Below are positions 40,875 to 55,537 of a stretch of DNA of 64,000 nucleotides, piece by piece (position 1 is the first letter of the stretch; each line of letters starts with the position of its first letter). Source of the stretch: Phormidium ambiguum IAM M-71 (GTDB lineage Bacteria; Cyanobacteriota; Cyanobacteriia; Cyanobacteriales; Aerosakkonemataceae); contig NZ_MRCE01000026.1 of assembly GCF_001904725.1 (NCBI RefSeq), forward strand, positions 1-64,000, written 5' to 3'. Under the pieces are notes generated by a model that was given only the letters and a program-made list of their open reading frames with translations, did not search any database and was not told where the DNA came from. Made by a program: the position numbers and the translations under genes.

Positions 40875-42575
40875 ATGACGATTCTAATTACCAATATTGG
40901 GACTTCTGATTTAGCTGTAAAAATCAATGGCTTAGACTATTATGTACCAATTTTTGAACGGGATGAACCAAATGAAGAAAAGTCTAGCCTAACTCCTGAA
41001 CAATTAAAGGTTTGGGAACAAAGAAATAAATATATTGCTGAAGGAATTTGTCAGGAACTCAATGTTGCTGTTACAGAAAAGGATAATAAGGGGAAAAAAT
41101 ATTTCGATTTTTCATTTAGAGAGTTAACTGATAAATTACGATCGGCTTACCAAGAAAACCCCGAACTATGGCATTCCCGCATTTGTCCGAGTCGGATTGG
41201 GGGTGCGATCGCACAAGCAAAACAACAGTTTGCTGTTCAACAAGTACATATCTTCGTCACTAATCAAAAACCCCTACATAAGGATGATACCATTTATTTA
41301 TTTGATATCTTAAAAGATTGGTTTCAGAGGGAAATACCAGATATTAAATTAATTTGCGAACAAATACCAGCAGAAATGCCCGCGATCGATCAAGATAAAT
41401 TGTTGGATTATTTCTATCATTTCTTCCAACAAAACATTAGCTATGATTCAACCTTACTAGTTAACATCAAAGGCGGTACGCCTCAGATGCAAACAGCTTT
41501 AAAAATGCAAGCGATTTCTTACCCTACACAGCATTTAATGTTTATCGATCCTCAATTTTCCATCGGTCAAACATTCGCAGGGAAGTTTTCCACTTGCAAA
41601 CGTAATCCTTATTGGCGATATATGCGAGTTCAAAAATATCAGACTGTACAACAATTGTTGGAACGCTGGGATTTTGAAGCAGCAAAACAAATCCTCAATC
41701 AATGGTTGGAAACTTTAGAATATTTTAGCAAGTTCGATATTCTGGATATTGCTGAAAGTCAAAAAACTATTGAAGTAGTTATTCAAGCTTTAGAAATAGC
41801 TATTTGTTATTTCAATTTGGATGATGTTGGCGCAAGAAAAATAATTTTTAGCAATCCTCAACTGGATTCATTCAAGCAGTTTGCTACTAACTATGACAAG
41901 TTACTGAATTTATATACTCAGTGTCGTATTTACTGGGAATTAAACCAAGTGGCTAATTTTTTATCGCGGATGAGTTCATTCTGTGAAGAAACTCTTCATT
42001 ATTTGATTAATAAACTGGGAGGATTAAAATATTTCGATCGGGTCAATTATCCTAATGATTGGTACTTAGATAAAGGCAAAGTAGAAACTCCGCTTTGGAG
42101 ATATTTCGCTAAAAATGAAGAACAGGATAATGAAAAGTTCAAAGATTGGGATTTCCAACGGAAACCAAAATATCGTTTACCGGGACGCTTCAGCAAATGG
42201 AATTTTGTCGATGCGATGATTAGTTTTCGCGATCGCCCTAAAGAAATCCGTTCTTGGGAAGCAATTAGTAATTCTTTAAATCTGTTAGATTATTGGGTAG
42301 ATAAAAGAAACGAGTTAATTCATAGTGCTTCGGGAGTTTCCAAGCAAAGCATGGCAGAATTTTTGGCGAAAGACCGGGAAAATGAGGAGGAACTTATTAC
42401 TTGCGATCGCGATAATATCCTCACAGAAATCACTAACATCGGTCGCCAAACTTCACAACTATTAAATCAAGCAAAAAGTCCCTACATTGGTTTAGATTCA
42501 AATGTAAGATATTATATCTATTCTGATGTCAGAGAGTGGGCGATCGAACGCTTGAAAAAAGATGGATTGCAATAG
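40875..42575 (+). CDS. Csm6-like CARF-HEPN ribonuclease (locus A)
   Basis: 566 residues. CARF domain at the N-terminus (MTILITNIGTSDLAVKING; VHIFVTNQKPLHKDDTIYLF; VNIKGGTPQMQTALKMQA) and a C-terminal HEPN domain with R-x4-H as RNELIH (Arg 478, His 483). Predicted to be switched on by cyclic oligoadenylate and to degrade RNA. It lies 168 bases after cmr6-1A, so it may have its own promoter. Clear paralogue of the protein at 57264. Its stop codon lies in the end of a 71-bp inverted-repeat element. Confidence 0.87.
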   Translation: MTILITNIGTSDLAVKINGLDYYVPIFERDEPNEEKSSLTPEQLKVWEQRNKYIAEGICQELNVAVTEKDNKGKKYFDFSFRELTDKLRSAYQENPELWHSRICPSRIGGAIAQAKQQFAVQQVHIFVTNQKPLHKDDTIYLFDILKDWFQREIPDIKLICEQIPAEMPAIDQDKLLDYFYHFFQQNISYDSTLLVNIKGGTPQMQTALKMQAISYPTQHLMFIDPQFSIGQTFAGKFSTCKRNPYWRYMRVQKYQTVQQLLERWDFEAAKQILNQWLETLEYFSKFDILDIAESQKTIEVVIQALEIAICYFNLDDVGARKIIFSNPQLDSFKQFATNYDKLLNLYTQCRIYWELNQVANFLSRMSSFCEETLHYLINKLGGLKYFDRVNYPNDWYLDKGKVETPLWRYFAKNEEQDNEKFKDWDFQRKPKYRLPGRFSKWNFVDAMISFRDRPKEIRSWEAISNSLNLLDYWVDKRNELIHSASGVSKQSMAEFLAKDRENEEELITCDRDNILTEITNIGRQTSQLLNQAKSPYIGLDSNVRYYIYSDVREWAIERLKKDGLQ

Positions 42576-42643
42576 ACCTCTCCAATAAATCTTGTAGGGT
42601 AGGCATCCTGCCTGCCTTTAAGATTCCTTTTTGGAGAAGTCTA
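42573..42643. mobile_element. 71-bp MITE-like element
   Basis: Terminal inverted repeats TAGACCTCTCCAA (42573-42585) and TTGGAGAAGTCTA (42631-42643) match at 12 of 13 positions, enclosing the common cyanobacterial filler GTAGGGTAGGCATCCTGCC. The left end supplies the TAG stop of the preceding gene. No transposase inside, so it would be non-autonomous. Confidence 0.6.
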
Positions 42644-42692
42644 ATAGTACGATCGCTAATTTAAATCTATCACCCCTTCACCGCCAAAGACA

Positions 42693-44771
42693 ATGCACAC
42701 ACCCCTAATCTGTCACATTTTAATTGGGCCACCGGGTAGCGGTAAATCTACTTTTGCTGCACAACTCGCCCAACTGGGAAACTATCAAATTGTTTCTACC
42801 GATGCTATTCGTCAACAACTTTACGGCGATGAAATCATTCAGGGGAAATGGTCGGAGGTGGAAGCAAGAGTTTTGGGGGAAATTGAAAGGGCGATCGCTT
42901 CTAGTTGCGCGATCGTTTATGATGCTACAAATGCCAAACGTCCTTACCGCATGGCATTACTAATGCAGCTGAAAAACCTATCAGAAAATATGCAATGGAT
43001 TGGTTGGCATATTAACACTTCCCTCGCCACTTGTAAAGCATGGAACCAAAACCGTTCACGTCAAGTTCCCGAAACAGTAATTGAGGAAATGTTCTCAGCT
43101 TTACAAAAATTTCCTCCAGTAGTAGCAGAGGGATTTACTGCGATTAACTCCATTGATTTTACCGATCCTAAATTCACTTGGCAAACAGTCACCGCCAAAA
43201 TCAATTCCCTCTCACGCAGGCAAATCAATCGCAACAATCGCACCAAACATTCTCAAATCAAATTACACAGTTATTCGCGCTTACTAGACTTTGAAAGATT
43301 GCTGCATCTAATTGCTTTAATTATTCAATATCCCACATTAGGAAACTTACAACACACTAACCCAAACTTACTAGAAAAAATTTTGGGCGAACCAAGTAAT
43401 TTTTCCTCTTCTTTAGCAGAGATTACTGCTATAATGTCTAAATTAAAAGATCCTATTTATGCCGATTCTCAAGCACTAACTAAAGATTTACAATGGTTAA
43501 AGACTCAAGGATTTATTAGCAGGGGAAAGTTACCCATTTATTCTCAACTCCCAGAGATTCAACTGGAGAAAGTAGAAGATTCAAACCTAGTAACCCATAG
43601 TTACTCAGACTTAGAACCATTTCTGCGTCTGATAAAAACAATTCGGTTTATTCTACATCATCCTTTTCTACCAAATACAGGCGAAGGACATTTAAAAACC
43701 TTAGTTACTGCATTACGAGAAAACCAGATTATCAATTATAACTATTTAGATACAGTGCGAAAAGATATGGAAAAAGTTTTAAAATCTTATCAAATATTGC
43801 CCGACTTTCCTTTAAGAAATGGCTATTTTGCTGGGACGGGTATCTTCTCCCGATATGAACTGCAAAAAGTATTTACTGTGATTCAATCTCAAGCACAAAA
43901 TTTAGAAGACCCTGTAGCTTTAGCTAGTTATGAAACCTTTAAAGAACGGATTGCTTTAAGTAATTTAGGTATTACCGACACCTATCCAGTTCGCACTATT
44001 GGCACTCATTGTATAATTGATTCTGCATTTGTTCAGGATTCTGCATTAGCAAAAAACTTAGAAAAGTTAGAAGCAGCTATTTTGCGAGGTGAATTATTAG
44101 AACTTAATCGCATTTCTGGTTGTGCTACTTTTCCCGGAGATGAACATTGTTTCTTTTTAGCATGGCCTTTACAAATTGTGTTTCATAATTTAGGCTGGTA
44201 TTTAGGTTTTGAATGTGCCAGTGGGAAACATCTTGGTTTGTTTCGCTTTGAACGTTTAGATAGATTGTTTCTTGGTAAACCACAAAACCAAGTTCGAGAA
44301 CGAGAAATTCAATTAAAGTCTTTGCAGAAGTTAGAGAAATTATATACAGCTAGTGCGGGAATTTTCTTGGGTAATAGTGCTCAGATGCAGCAACAGTTTC
44401 TTAGCAGCGAACCGGGGGAAAAAGCTAATGTTGAGGTGATGGTTGAACTTTGGTTTAATGATGATAAATTTCGCTTTATTAGTGAAGGTACAAAACGATT
44501 TCCCAGCAGTCAAATGAAGATGTCTCCTCCACTGGGAGGTAGTAAGTTAAATTATCCTAAATCAATATTTTGTTTAGCGAAAACTAAAGATTTTCAGTTT
44601 CCTAATCGATTTCGAGTTAAGTTACCAATGTGGTCGCTAAATGATGTGGATTTGTTGCGCTGGATTGTTGGTTTTGCTGGTAATGTTAAGGTGAAGCAAC
44701 CTGTTGAATTAATTAATAAAATTAAGGAAATTGGCATAGCAATTACTCAGGTTTATTCGGATTTGGTGTAA
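42693..44771 (+). CDS. polynucleotide-kinase-like P-loop domain fused to a WYL regulator
   Basis: 692 residues. Residues 1-165 form a kinase of the T4 Pnkp/zeta type: ILIGPPGSGKST (12-20), IVSTDAIRQQLYGD, IVYDATNAKRPYR and a lid-like NQNRSRQVPE. From about 320 the protein parallels the WYL regulator at 25823: YLDTVRKDMEKVLKSYQILP, GYFAGTGIFSRYELQKVF, then WYL core WPLQIVFHNLGWYLGFEC near 500 and a C-terminal WCX-like region. It may phosphorylate a nucleic acid or nucleotide and sense one with the WYL domain, or be a regulator whose kinase part measures ligand. It sits at the end of locus A behind the MITE; no strong ribosome binding site. Confidence 0.75.
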   Translation: MHTPLICHILIGPPGSGKSTFAAQLAQLGNYQIVSTDAIRQQLYGDEIIQGKWSEVEARVLGEIERAIASSCAIVYDATNAKRPYRMALLMQLKNLSENMQWIGWHINTSLATCKAWNQNRSRQVPETVIEEMFSALQKFPPVVAEGFTAINSIDFTDPKFTWQTVTAKINSLSRRQINRNNRTKHSQIKLHSYSRLLDFERLLHLIALIIQYPTLGNLQHTNPNLLEKILGEPSNFSSSLAEITAIMSKLKDPIYADSQALTKDLQWLKTQGFISRGKLPIYSQLPEIQLEKVEDSNLVTHSYSDLEPFLRLIKTIRFILHHPFLPNTGEGHLKTLVTALRENQIINYNYLDTVRKDMEKVLKSYQILPDFPLRNGYFAGTGIFSRYELQKVFTVIQSQAQNLEDPVALASYETFKERIALSNLGITDTYPVRTIGTHCIIDSAFVQDSALAKNLEKLEAAILRGELLELNRISGCATFPGDEHCFFLAWPLQIVFHNLGWYLGFECASGKHLGLFRFERLDRLFLGKPQNQVREREIQLKSLQKLEKLYTASAGIFLGNSAQMQQQFLSSEPGEKANVEVMVELWFNDDKFRFISEGTKRFPSSQMKMSPPLGGSKLNYPKSIFCLAKTKDFQFPNRFRVKLPMWSLNDVDLLRWIVGFAGNVKVKQPVELINKIKEIGIAITQVYSDLV

Positions 44772-44807
44772 TATTTGTTCGTGGCAATAGTAATTCGGAA
44801 AATTAAG

Positions 44808-44840
44808 AAAGGTCGAGTGTTGAACACTTGACCTTTTCTG
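44808..44840 (+). terminator. intrinsic terminator of locus A
   Basis: AAAGGTC-G-AGTGT and ACACT-T-GACCTTTT form a 12-bp stem with one mismatch and a 3-base loop, ending in TTTTCTGTTT. It follows the kinase-WYL gene. Confidence 0.75.
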
Positions 44841-44878
44841 TTTAGGGGATTTATTGATTCCACCGAGTATTCTGGACA

Positions 44879-44919
44879 GAAAATGGACAATTCCAGAATC
44901 TTTGTGGAATTGTCCATTT
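44879..44919 (-). terminator. 16-bp perfect hairpin at the left end of array 2
   Basis: AAAATGGACAATTCCA and TGGAATTGTCCATTTT flank a 9-base loop directly against the first repeat at 44921. On the minus strand the stem ends in TTTTCTG. It should terminate the leftward transcript of array 2 and perhaps also rightward read-through. Confidence 0.75.
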
Positions 44920-44920
44920 T

Positions 44921-45858
44921 GTTTCCATTAATTCCACTTCCTAAAAAGGAAGCGATAAGACCTGGTATTTTGTAAATCGCCTTGAATCAATACAGTTTCC
45001 ATTAATTCCACTTCCTAAAAAGGAAGCGATAGAGAAAAGAGAAGAAGTAATAAGAAAAGGGATACTAGTTTCCATTAATTCCACTTCCTAAAAAGGAAGC
45101 GATAGAGAAAAGAGAAGAAGTAATAAGAAAAGGGATACTAGTTTCCATTAATTCCACTTCCTAAAAAGGAAGCGATCATTGTTTAAGTTGGTGGATTATG
45201 GTTTAGCTATTCGCGTTTCCATTAATTCCACTTCCTAAAAAGGAAGCGATTGTTCGTCAATTAATTGATTCTATCAATAGTCAAATTGAAGTTTCCATTA
45301 ATTCCACTTCCTAAAAAGGAAGCGATAACCGATTAGAGATTACGAATTCCACTCAGACGAAGATTGTTTCCATTAATTCCACTTCCTAAAAAGGAAGCGA
45401 TTGGAATGGTCAAGTTAGGGTAATACAAGATAAACGATGGCCTGTTTCCATTAATTCCACTTCCTAAAAAGGAAGCGATTGCACATATTGCTTCTTAGGT
45501 TCTAGTAGTTTATTAAGGTCAAGTTTCCATTAATTCCACTTCCTAAAAAGGAAGCGATAAGATATAGACAAGGAAATTAACAAGCTTTTGGCTAGTTTCC
45601 ATTAATTCCACTTCCTAAAAAGGAAGCGATCGATGCAATACACCGATAGTTCCCATCGCTAAAAGTAGGAACGTTTCCATTAATTCCACTTCCTAAAAAG
45701 GAAGCGATACCACTGTCAGCAACACCATCAGGGTTGTAGGTGTTGGTTTCCATTAATTCCACTTCCTAAAAAGGAAGCGATATCGGTGGTGGAGAAATCG
45801 GCGGAAGATTAACCAACAGATCGTTTCCATTAATTCCACTTCCTAAAAAGGAAGCGAT
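44921..45858 (-). CRISPR. CRISPR array 2 (locus B): 13 repeats, 12 spacers
   Basis: Repeat of 36 bp, on this strand GTTTCCATTAATTCCACT then TCCTAAAAAGGAAGCGAT. Starts are 44921, 44995, 45068, 45141, 45215, 45291, 45366, 45444, 45523, 45595, 45673, 45746 and 45823. Transcription is taken as leftward because the reverse complement ends ATTAATGGAAAC, like the crRNA tag of array 1, and because a promoter lies on the right and a hairpin on the left. The stem is TTCCT/AGGAA. Spacers 2 and 3 (45031-45067 and 45104-45140) are identical over 37 bases, a duplicated repeat-spacer unit. Confidence 0.96.
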
Positions 45859-46165
45859 ACATACCTATTAGACACCAAACACAGTCAGATGTCTAGACCT
45901 CCTTTTCGACAGGGTAGCATAACTGAGCTTTTTTACCAAGCTCAACGGGAGTTGTAAAACGCTGAAAGCCTTTGCTGGCAGGACATCGACCGGGTTGACG
46001 AAAGTATGAGCAATTGCGGGTGTTTGCCTACCCTGTCGCACTGAGTTCGGGGTAAATAAAAATTCGTCATTCGCACGAAAAAGGTGGTAGATAGGGAAAA
46101 TACATTTTAGGCTAAGTGCAGATGGAGAAAAAACCATAAGTTGTTTACTAAAACATAAAACACAG
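45859..46165 (-). promoter_or_regulatory. leader of array 2 and divergent csx18B promoter region
   Basis: 307 gene-free bases. On the minus strand -35 TTGAGC (45940-45945), 18 bases, and -10 TATGCT (45916-45921) would start transcription about 50 bases before the array. An 11-bp inverted repeat, CGACAGGGTAG (45907-45917) and CTACCCTGTCG (46028-46038), brackets this promoter; its left arm touches the -10. The region must also drive csx18B-cas1B rightwards. Confidence 0.6.
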
Positions 46166-46447
46166 ATGTATATTACTCAACGTGCTGCTTTTGTTCGTAA
46201 TTTAGGAATAGCTGGAATTAATGGGGCAATTACTTTAATTATCTTACTAATTGCGCCTTTAGGATTAGCGGCTGTCTTAACTAATACTTTGTTAGTTACT
46301 GTTGCCAGCTTTATTAATGCTACTGTAGCCGATCGCATTATCCAATTCTTGCAACCTTCGCAAATCGAAACATTACAAGCAACACTCGATCCAAAAAAGT
46401 CGTCTTCGCCAGTTCGCCGCACTGATAGTAATGATTTGAGTCGATAA
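46166..46447 (+). CDS. csx18: Csx18 membrane protein (locus B)
   Basis: 93 residues, close to the locus A copy across the two membrane helices (AFVRNLGIAGINGAITLIILLIAPLGLAAV in part, then NTLLVTVASFINATVADRIIQFL), with a different polar tail. Same position in front of cas1. Function unknown; conservation in both loci argues it is needed by this kind of adaptation module. Confidence 0.75.
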   Translation: MYITQRAAFVRNLGIAGINGAITLIILLIAPLGLAAVLTNTLLVTVASFINATVADRIIQFLQPSQIETLQATLDPKKSSSPVRRTDSNDLSR

Positions 46448-46473
46448 ACTAAAGTTACTAATTGTTAATTTGC

Positions 46474-47466
46474 ATGACTACTCTTTACGTTTCTAAGCAA
46501 GGTTGTTACGTTTTTCGTCAGCAAGAAACTCTGGTAATTAAACAAAAAGAAACTATTCTTGGTGAAGTGCAACTGCCACATTTGGAACAGGTGTTAATTT
46601 TTGGAAAATCCCAAGTTACTACTGATGCAATTCGGGCTTGTTTGGCGAGAAATATTCCTATTGCTTATCTTTCTCGGATGGGATATTGTTACGGACGAAT
46701 TATGCCAATAGAACGAGGATATCGCCAACTTTCTCGCTATCAAAAACAACTAACAGCTATTGAAAGGTTACAAGTTGCCCGCTTAATTGTCCAAGCTAAA
46801 TTAAAAAATAGTCGAGTTTTCTTAATGCGACAACAACGCCGAAAACCATCAGAAGTTATCGGTTTAGCAATTCAAAGTTTAGAACATTTTATCCAACAGG
46901 CAGGAGAAGCAAATGCAATTCAACAATTAATGGGATATGAAGGTGCTGGCGCTGCTCAATATTTTTCTGCCTTTGGTGAATGTATTACTAATTCCCATTT
47001 TGTTTTTATTGCCCGTTCCCGTTGTCCCCCTGGTAATCCGGTTAATGCTATGCTCAGTTTTGGTTATCAATTATTATGGAATCACCTGTTAGCTTTAATT
47101 GAATTACAAGGGTTAGATCCCTATCATGCTTGTCTGCATCAAGGCACTGAACGCCATGCTGCCCTTGCTTCAGATTTAATTGAAGAATTTCGCGCTCCGT
47201 TAATTGATTCTTTAGTATTATGGTTGGTGAATACTAAAGTAATGGATGCCGAAACGGATTTCGATTATTACGATAGTGGTTGTTATCTCAATAATTTGGG
47301 AAGACCTAAGTATATTAAATTTTTCTTGCAACGTTTGGAGGAAGATAAAGTTACGGAATCAGGGGAAAAACAACCTCGCTGGGAGTTATTGATGCAGCAA
47401 GTTAAAGCTTTTAAAGAGTTCGTTTATCACCCAGTAAAAGTTTATCAACCTTATCAAATTCGTTAA
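46474..47466 (+). CDS. cas1: Cas1 integrase (locus B)
   Basis: 330 residues from ATG 46474, which aligns with the start of Cas1 of locus A; a TTG 12 bases upstream is also open. Catalytic Glu (LMGYEGAGAAQYF), His (ACLHQGTERH) and Glu (SDLIEEFRAP) are all present. Expected to add spacers to array 2 with the Cas2 that follows after 3 bases. Confidence 0.96.
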   Translation: MTTLYVSKQGCYVFRQQETLVIKQKETILGEVQLPHLEQVLIFGKSQVTTDAIRACLARNIPIAYLSRMGYCYGRIMPIERGYRQLSRYQKQLTAIERLQVARLIVQAKLKNSRVFLMRQQRRKPSEVIGLAIQSLEHFIQQAGEANAIQQLMGYEGAGAAQYFSAFGECITNSHFVFIARSRCPPGNPVNAMLSFGYQLLWNHLLALIELQGLDPYHACLHQGTERHAALASDLIEEFRAPLIDSLVLWLVNTKVMDAETDFDYYDSGCYLNNLGRPKYIKFFLQRLEEDKVTESGEKQPRWELLMQQVKAFKEFVYHPVKVYQPYQIR

Positions 47467-47469
47467 AGG

Positions 47470-47748
47470 ATGTTATTTTACGTGATTGTCTACGATATTC
47501 CTGATGATAAACGTCGCCAAAAAGTTGCCAATTTATTAGAGGGGTATGGGAAAAGAGTTCAATATAGCGTTTTTGAATGTATTCTGACGGCTGAAAAATA
47601 TAAGGAACTGGGGCAAAGGTTACGCAAACGAGTCAAAATTTCGGAAGATAGTGTACGTTTTTATCCTCTCTCTGGTCATACTTTAAACCAGATCGAAACT
47701 TGGGGCGGTTGCCCTATAACTCAGCCTCCGAGTTCAACAGTGATTTGA
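47470..47748 (+). CDS. cas2: Cas2 (locus B)
   Basis: 92 residues. YDIPDDKRRQKVANLLEGYG and SVRFYPLSGHTLNQIETWGG match Cas2 of locus A nearly position by position. Forms the integration complex with Cas1 just upstream. Unlike locus A, the array is on the far side of cas1 rather than after cas2. Confidence 0.95.
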   Translation: MLFYVIVYDIPDDKRRQKVANLLEGYGKRVQYSVFECILTAEKYKELGQRLRKRVKISEDSVRFYPLSGHTLNQIETWGGCPITQPPSSTVI

Positions 47749-47864
47749 AATTAGTTGAAACGTCGCTATCCCGCCTAAACATCTATGTGTAAAAAGTTAT
47801 ATCAAAGGTTAGGTAGTGACTTAAGTACGTGGTAAGGTCAAAATATCTTATTAGAGTGGTGTCA

Positions 47865-53547
<5,683 letters not shown>

Positions 53548-53549
53548 AT

Positions 53550-55514
53550 ATGAACATACCAGATGAAATTTGGCAGAAGTTTGTAGCAGCAAAAGTTAGC
53601 AGTAATTCAGAATTAGGTGAAATTCTAAATTCTTCTAAATTTGAAGAATATTCAAACGAAATCCTTCAAATCTCTTTTTTAGATAAAATATCATGGGAGA
53701 AAGTGCAGGAGAAACACAATAGCATCCTAAAACAACTAAAAAAAGATTACAAGTTGACTTGTAAGAAGATAGAATTTATTCCCCCTCCTGAATTGTCTCA
53801 TCTATCGGCAACTTCAAAGCTTGTTAACATTCCGGCAGGTATAAAGAATCCTTTACAAACTATCTACTGGACTAACCGCTTTCTGCCTAGCACTAAAGAG
53901 GAAAAACCTCGAATGAAAATTTTAGAAGCAGCAGAAGAAGCTGAACAAACTTGCCAGCCAATTTATCGAATACTGAACCAACGTACTCGCGAGTTAGCAG
54001 GAGATGAAAAAAACATTCTTACTGTTGAATTTGATTGGCGTGTTAGGGTAGGCGGTAATCGTGGCTTTCGGGAGTTATTGTTACCCGTATTTCATCCGGT
54101 GTTTGGAATTCCTTATATTCCTGCTTCTAGCCTCAAAGGTGCAGCACGAGCTTGGGCAAAAAATAACGGTGCGTGTCAACAAGTAAAAGATTTATTGGGA
54201 ATGTTAGATGGTCAAGAAGCTAGTGCTGCTAAAGTAGAATTTTTAGATGCTTTCCCAACTCATCCTTGTTTGAGTATTGATATTGCTACTCCCCAGTGGA
54301 GTTGGGAAGGAGAACGGGTAGTAAAATATCAACCAGAACCTCATCCGTTATTAAGTTTAGAAAAAGCACAGTTTGTAATTGGTTTGTGTGCTACCGCTAG
54401 AGGAAATCAAAATGATGTAAATATAGTAAAATCTTGGCTGGATAAAGCACTTGATTTAGGAATTGGTTCTCGCGTCAGTAGCGGCTACGGAATTCGGAAA
54501 TTTGAACAGAATCAACAGCAAAATTCAGGCAATGTGAGAAGTTACGATTTTAAATTGTGGACACAAGGAATGTACGGTGTCAATCCACCAACAAGAGATA
54601 ATTACTATGTAGGCACTGTAGAATTCCGTCCTACAGCTGTTAGAGGTATATTAAGATATTGGTTTAGATCTGTTGCTTTAGGTCTATATTCCCCTGCTAA
54701 ATGTAAGGAGATAGAAGCAGATTTATTTGGTACTATTGAACCACAAGCAAAAGCTGGCAGTATTCTTATTCAAGTCAAGTTAGTAAATGAAGAACATTTA
54801 GAAAATCGTCCTCATTATTATGAAGGAACAATTATTATTAAAGCAGTTTCTAGTTTACACCTTGATTTAGCTGGAAAACTACTGATCTTGGCATCTCATT
54901 TGGGGGGAATAGGTAGGGGTTTTCGACGACCTTTACACTGGAATAACCCTCTCGGTTTACGTGGCTGCTATTGGGAACTAGCCGATGAGTTTCGTTTACC
55001 TTTTCATCCGAGAGAAACACAACAACCTGAATGGTTAGAATTTTTTGAACAATTAAAGAAAAGTTTTGCAAAAATATCTTCTTTTAATACTCCAGGTAGA
55101 GGGAGTCCCGGAACTGTTAAACCTCGCTATCAAGATGTGTTAAATACTAATGCCAGAATTTATCTAGTACCTTGTGCAAATTTGCGCCATCCAAGCGATC
55201 GCAAAATCAATTGGTTAAAAGATGGAGTTAAAACAGAAGTACGAGGTGAAGCTTTAGGAGTACTTTATGCAAATAATAATTATAAAGGAGAGACAGAAGA
55301 TAGAAATGGCAATATTACTGGCGGTAATAGAATGGTAGGTGGTAAAAGAGAAGTTCCATCTTATGTGCTAATAAAATCTAACTACTACAAGTCGCAAAAC
55401 TATCAAGTGGCTACAATTTTTGGTGTAGACGAAGTGAACGACCGCCAACTATTTGGAAATAGTTTACCAAATGCTATTGAAGTCTGGAACTCTTTTTTGC
55501 AAACCTCTTCTTAA
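53550..55514 (+). CDS. Cmr6-Cmr1 fusion of locus B
   Basis: 654 residues. After about 150 N-terminal residues without a counterpart in the locus A protein come the Cmr6-like RAMP (IPYIPASSLKGAARAWAK, about 188-204; GIGSRVSSGYGIRK, about 303) and the Cmr1-like RAMP (FRPTAVRGILRYWFRSVALG, about 359; GGIGRGFRRPLHW, about 451). It begins 2 bases after cmr5B. It should cap the crRNA 3' end of the complex. The extra N-terminal part is helical and may be a new contact surface. Confidence 0.85.
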   Translation: MNIPDEIWQKFVAAKVSSNSELGEILNSSKFEEYSNEILQISFLDKISWEKVQEKHNSILKQLKKDYKLTCKKIEFIPPPELSHLSATSKLVNIPAGIKNPLQTIYWTNRFLPSTKEEKPRMKILEAAEEAEQTCQPIYRILNQRTRELAGDEKNILTVEFDWRVRVGGNRGFRELLLPVFHPVFGIPYIPASSLKGAARAWAKNNGACQQVKDLLGMLDGQEASAAKVEFLDAFPTHPCLSIDIATPQWSWEGERVVKYQPEPHPLLSLEKAQFVIGLCATARGNQNDVNIVKSWLDKALDLGIGSRVSSGYGIRKFEQNQQQNSGNVRSYDFKLWTQGMYGVNPPTRDNYYVGTVEFRPTAVRGILRYWFRSVALGLYSPAKCKEIEADLFGTIEPQAKAGSILIQVKLVNEEHLENRPHYYEGTIIIKAVSSLHLDLAGKLLILASHLGGIGRGFRRPLHWNNPLGLRGCYWELADEFRLPFHPRETQQPEWLEFFEQLKKSFAKISSFNTPGRGSPGTVKPRYQDVLNTNARIYLVPCANLRHPSDRKINWLKDGVKTEVRGEALGVLYANNNYKGETEDRNGNITGGNRMVGGKREVPSYVLIKSNYYKSQNYQVATIFGVDEVNDRQLFGNSLPNAIEVWNSFLQTSS

Positions 55515-55537
55515 AAAATCAATTCGAGGTAAGAAAA

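Noticed and set aside
45868-46137. 89-codon minus-strand frame between array 2 and csx18B
   Set aside because: Covers the leader and promoter; no ribosome binding site or recognisable protein.
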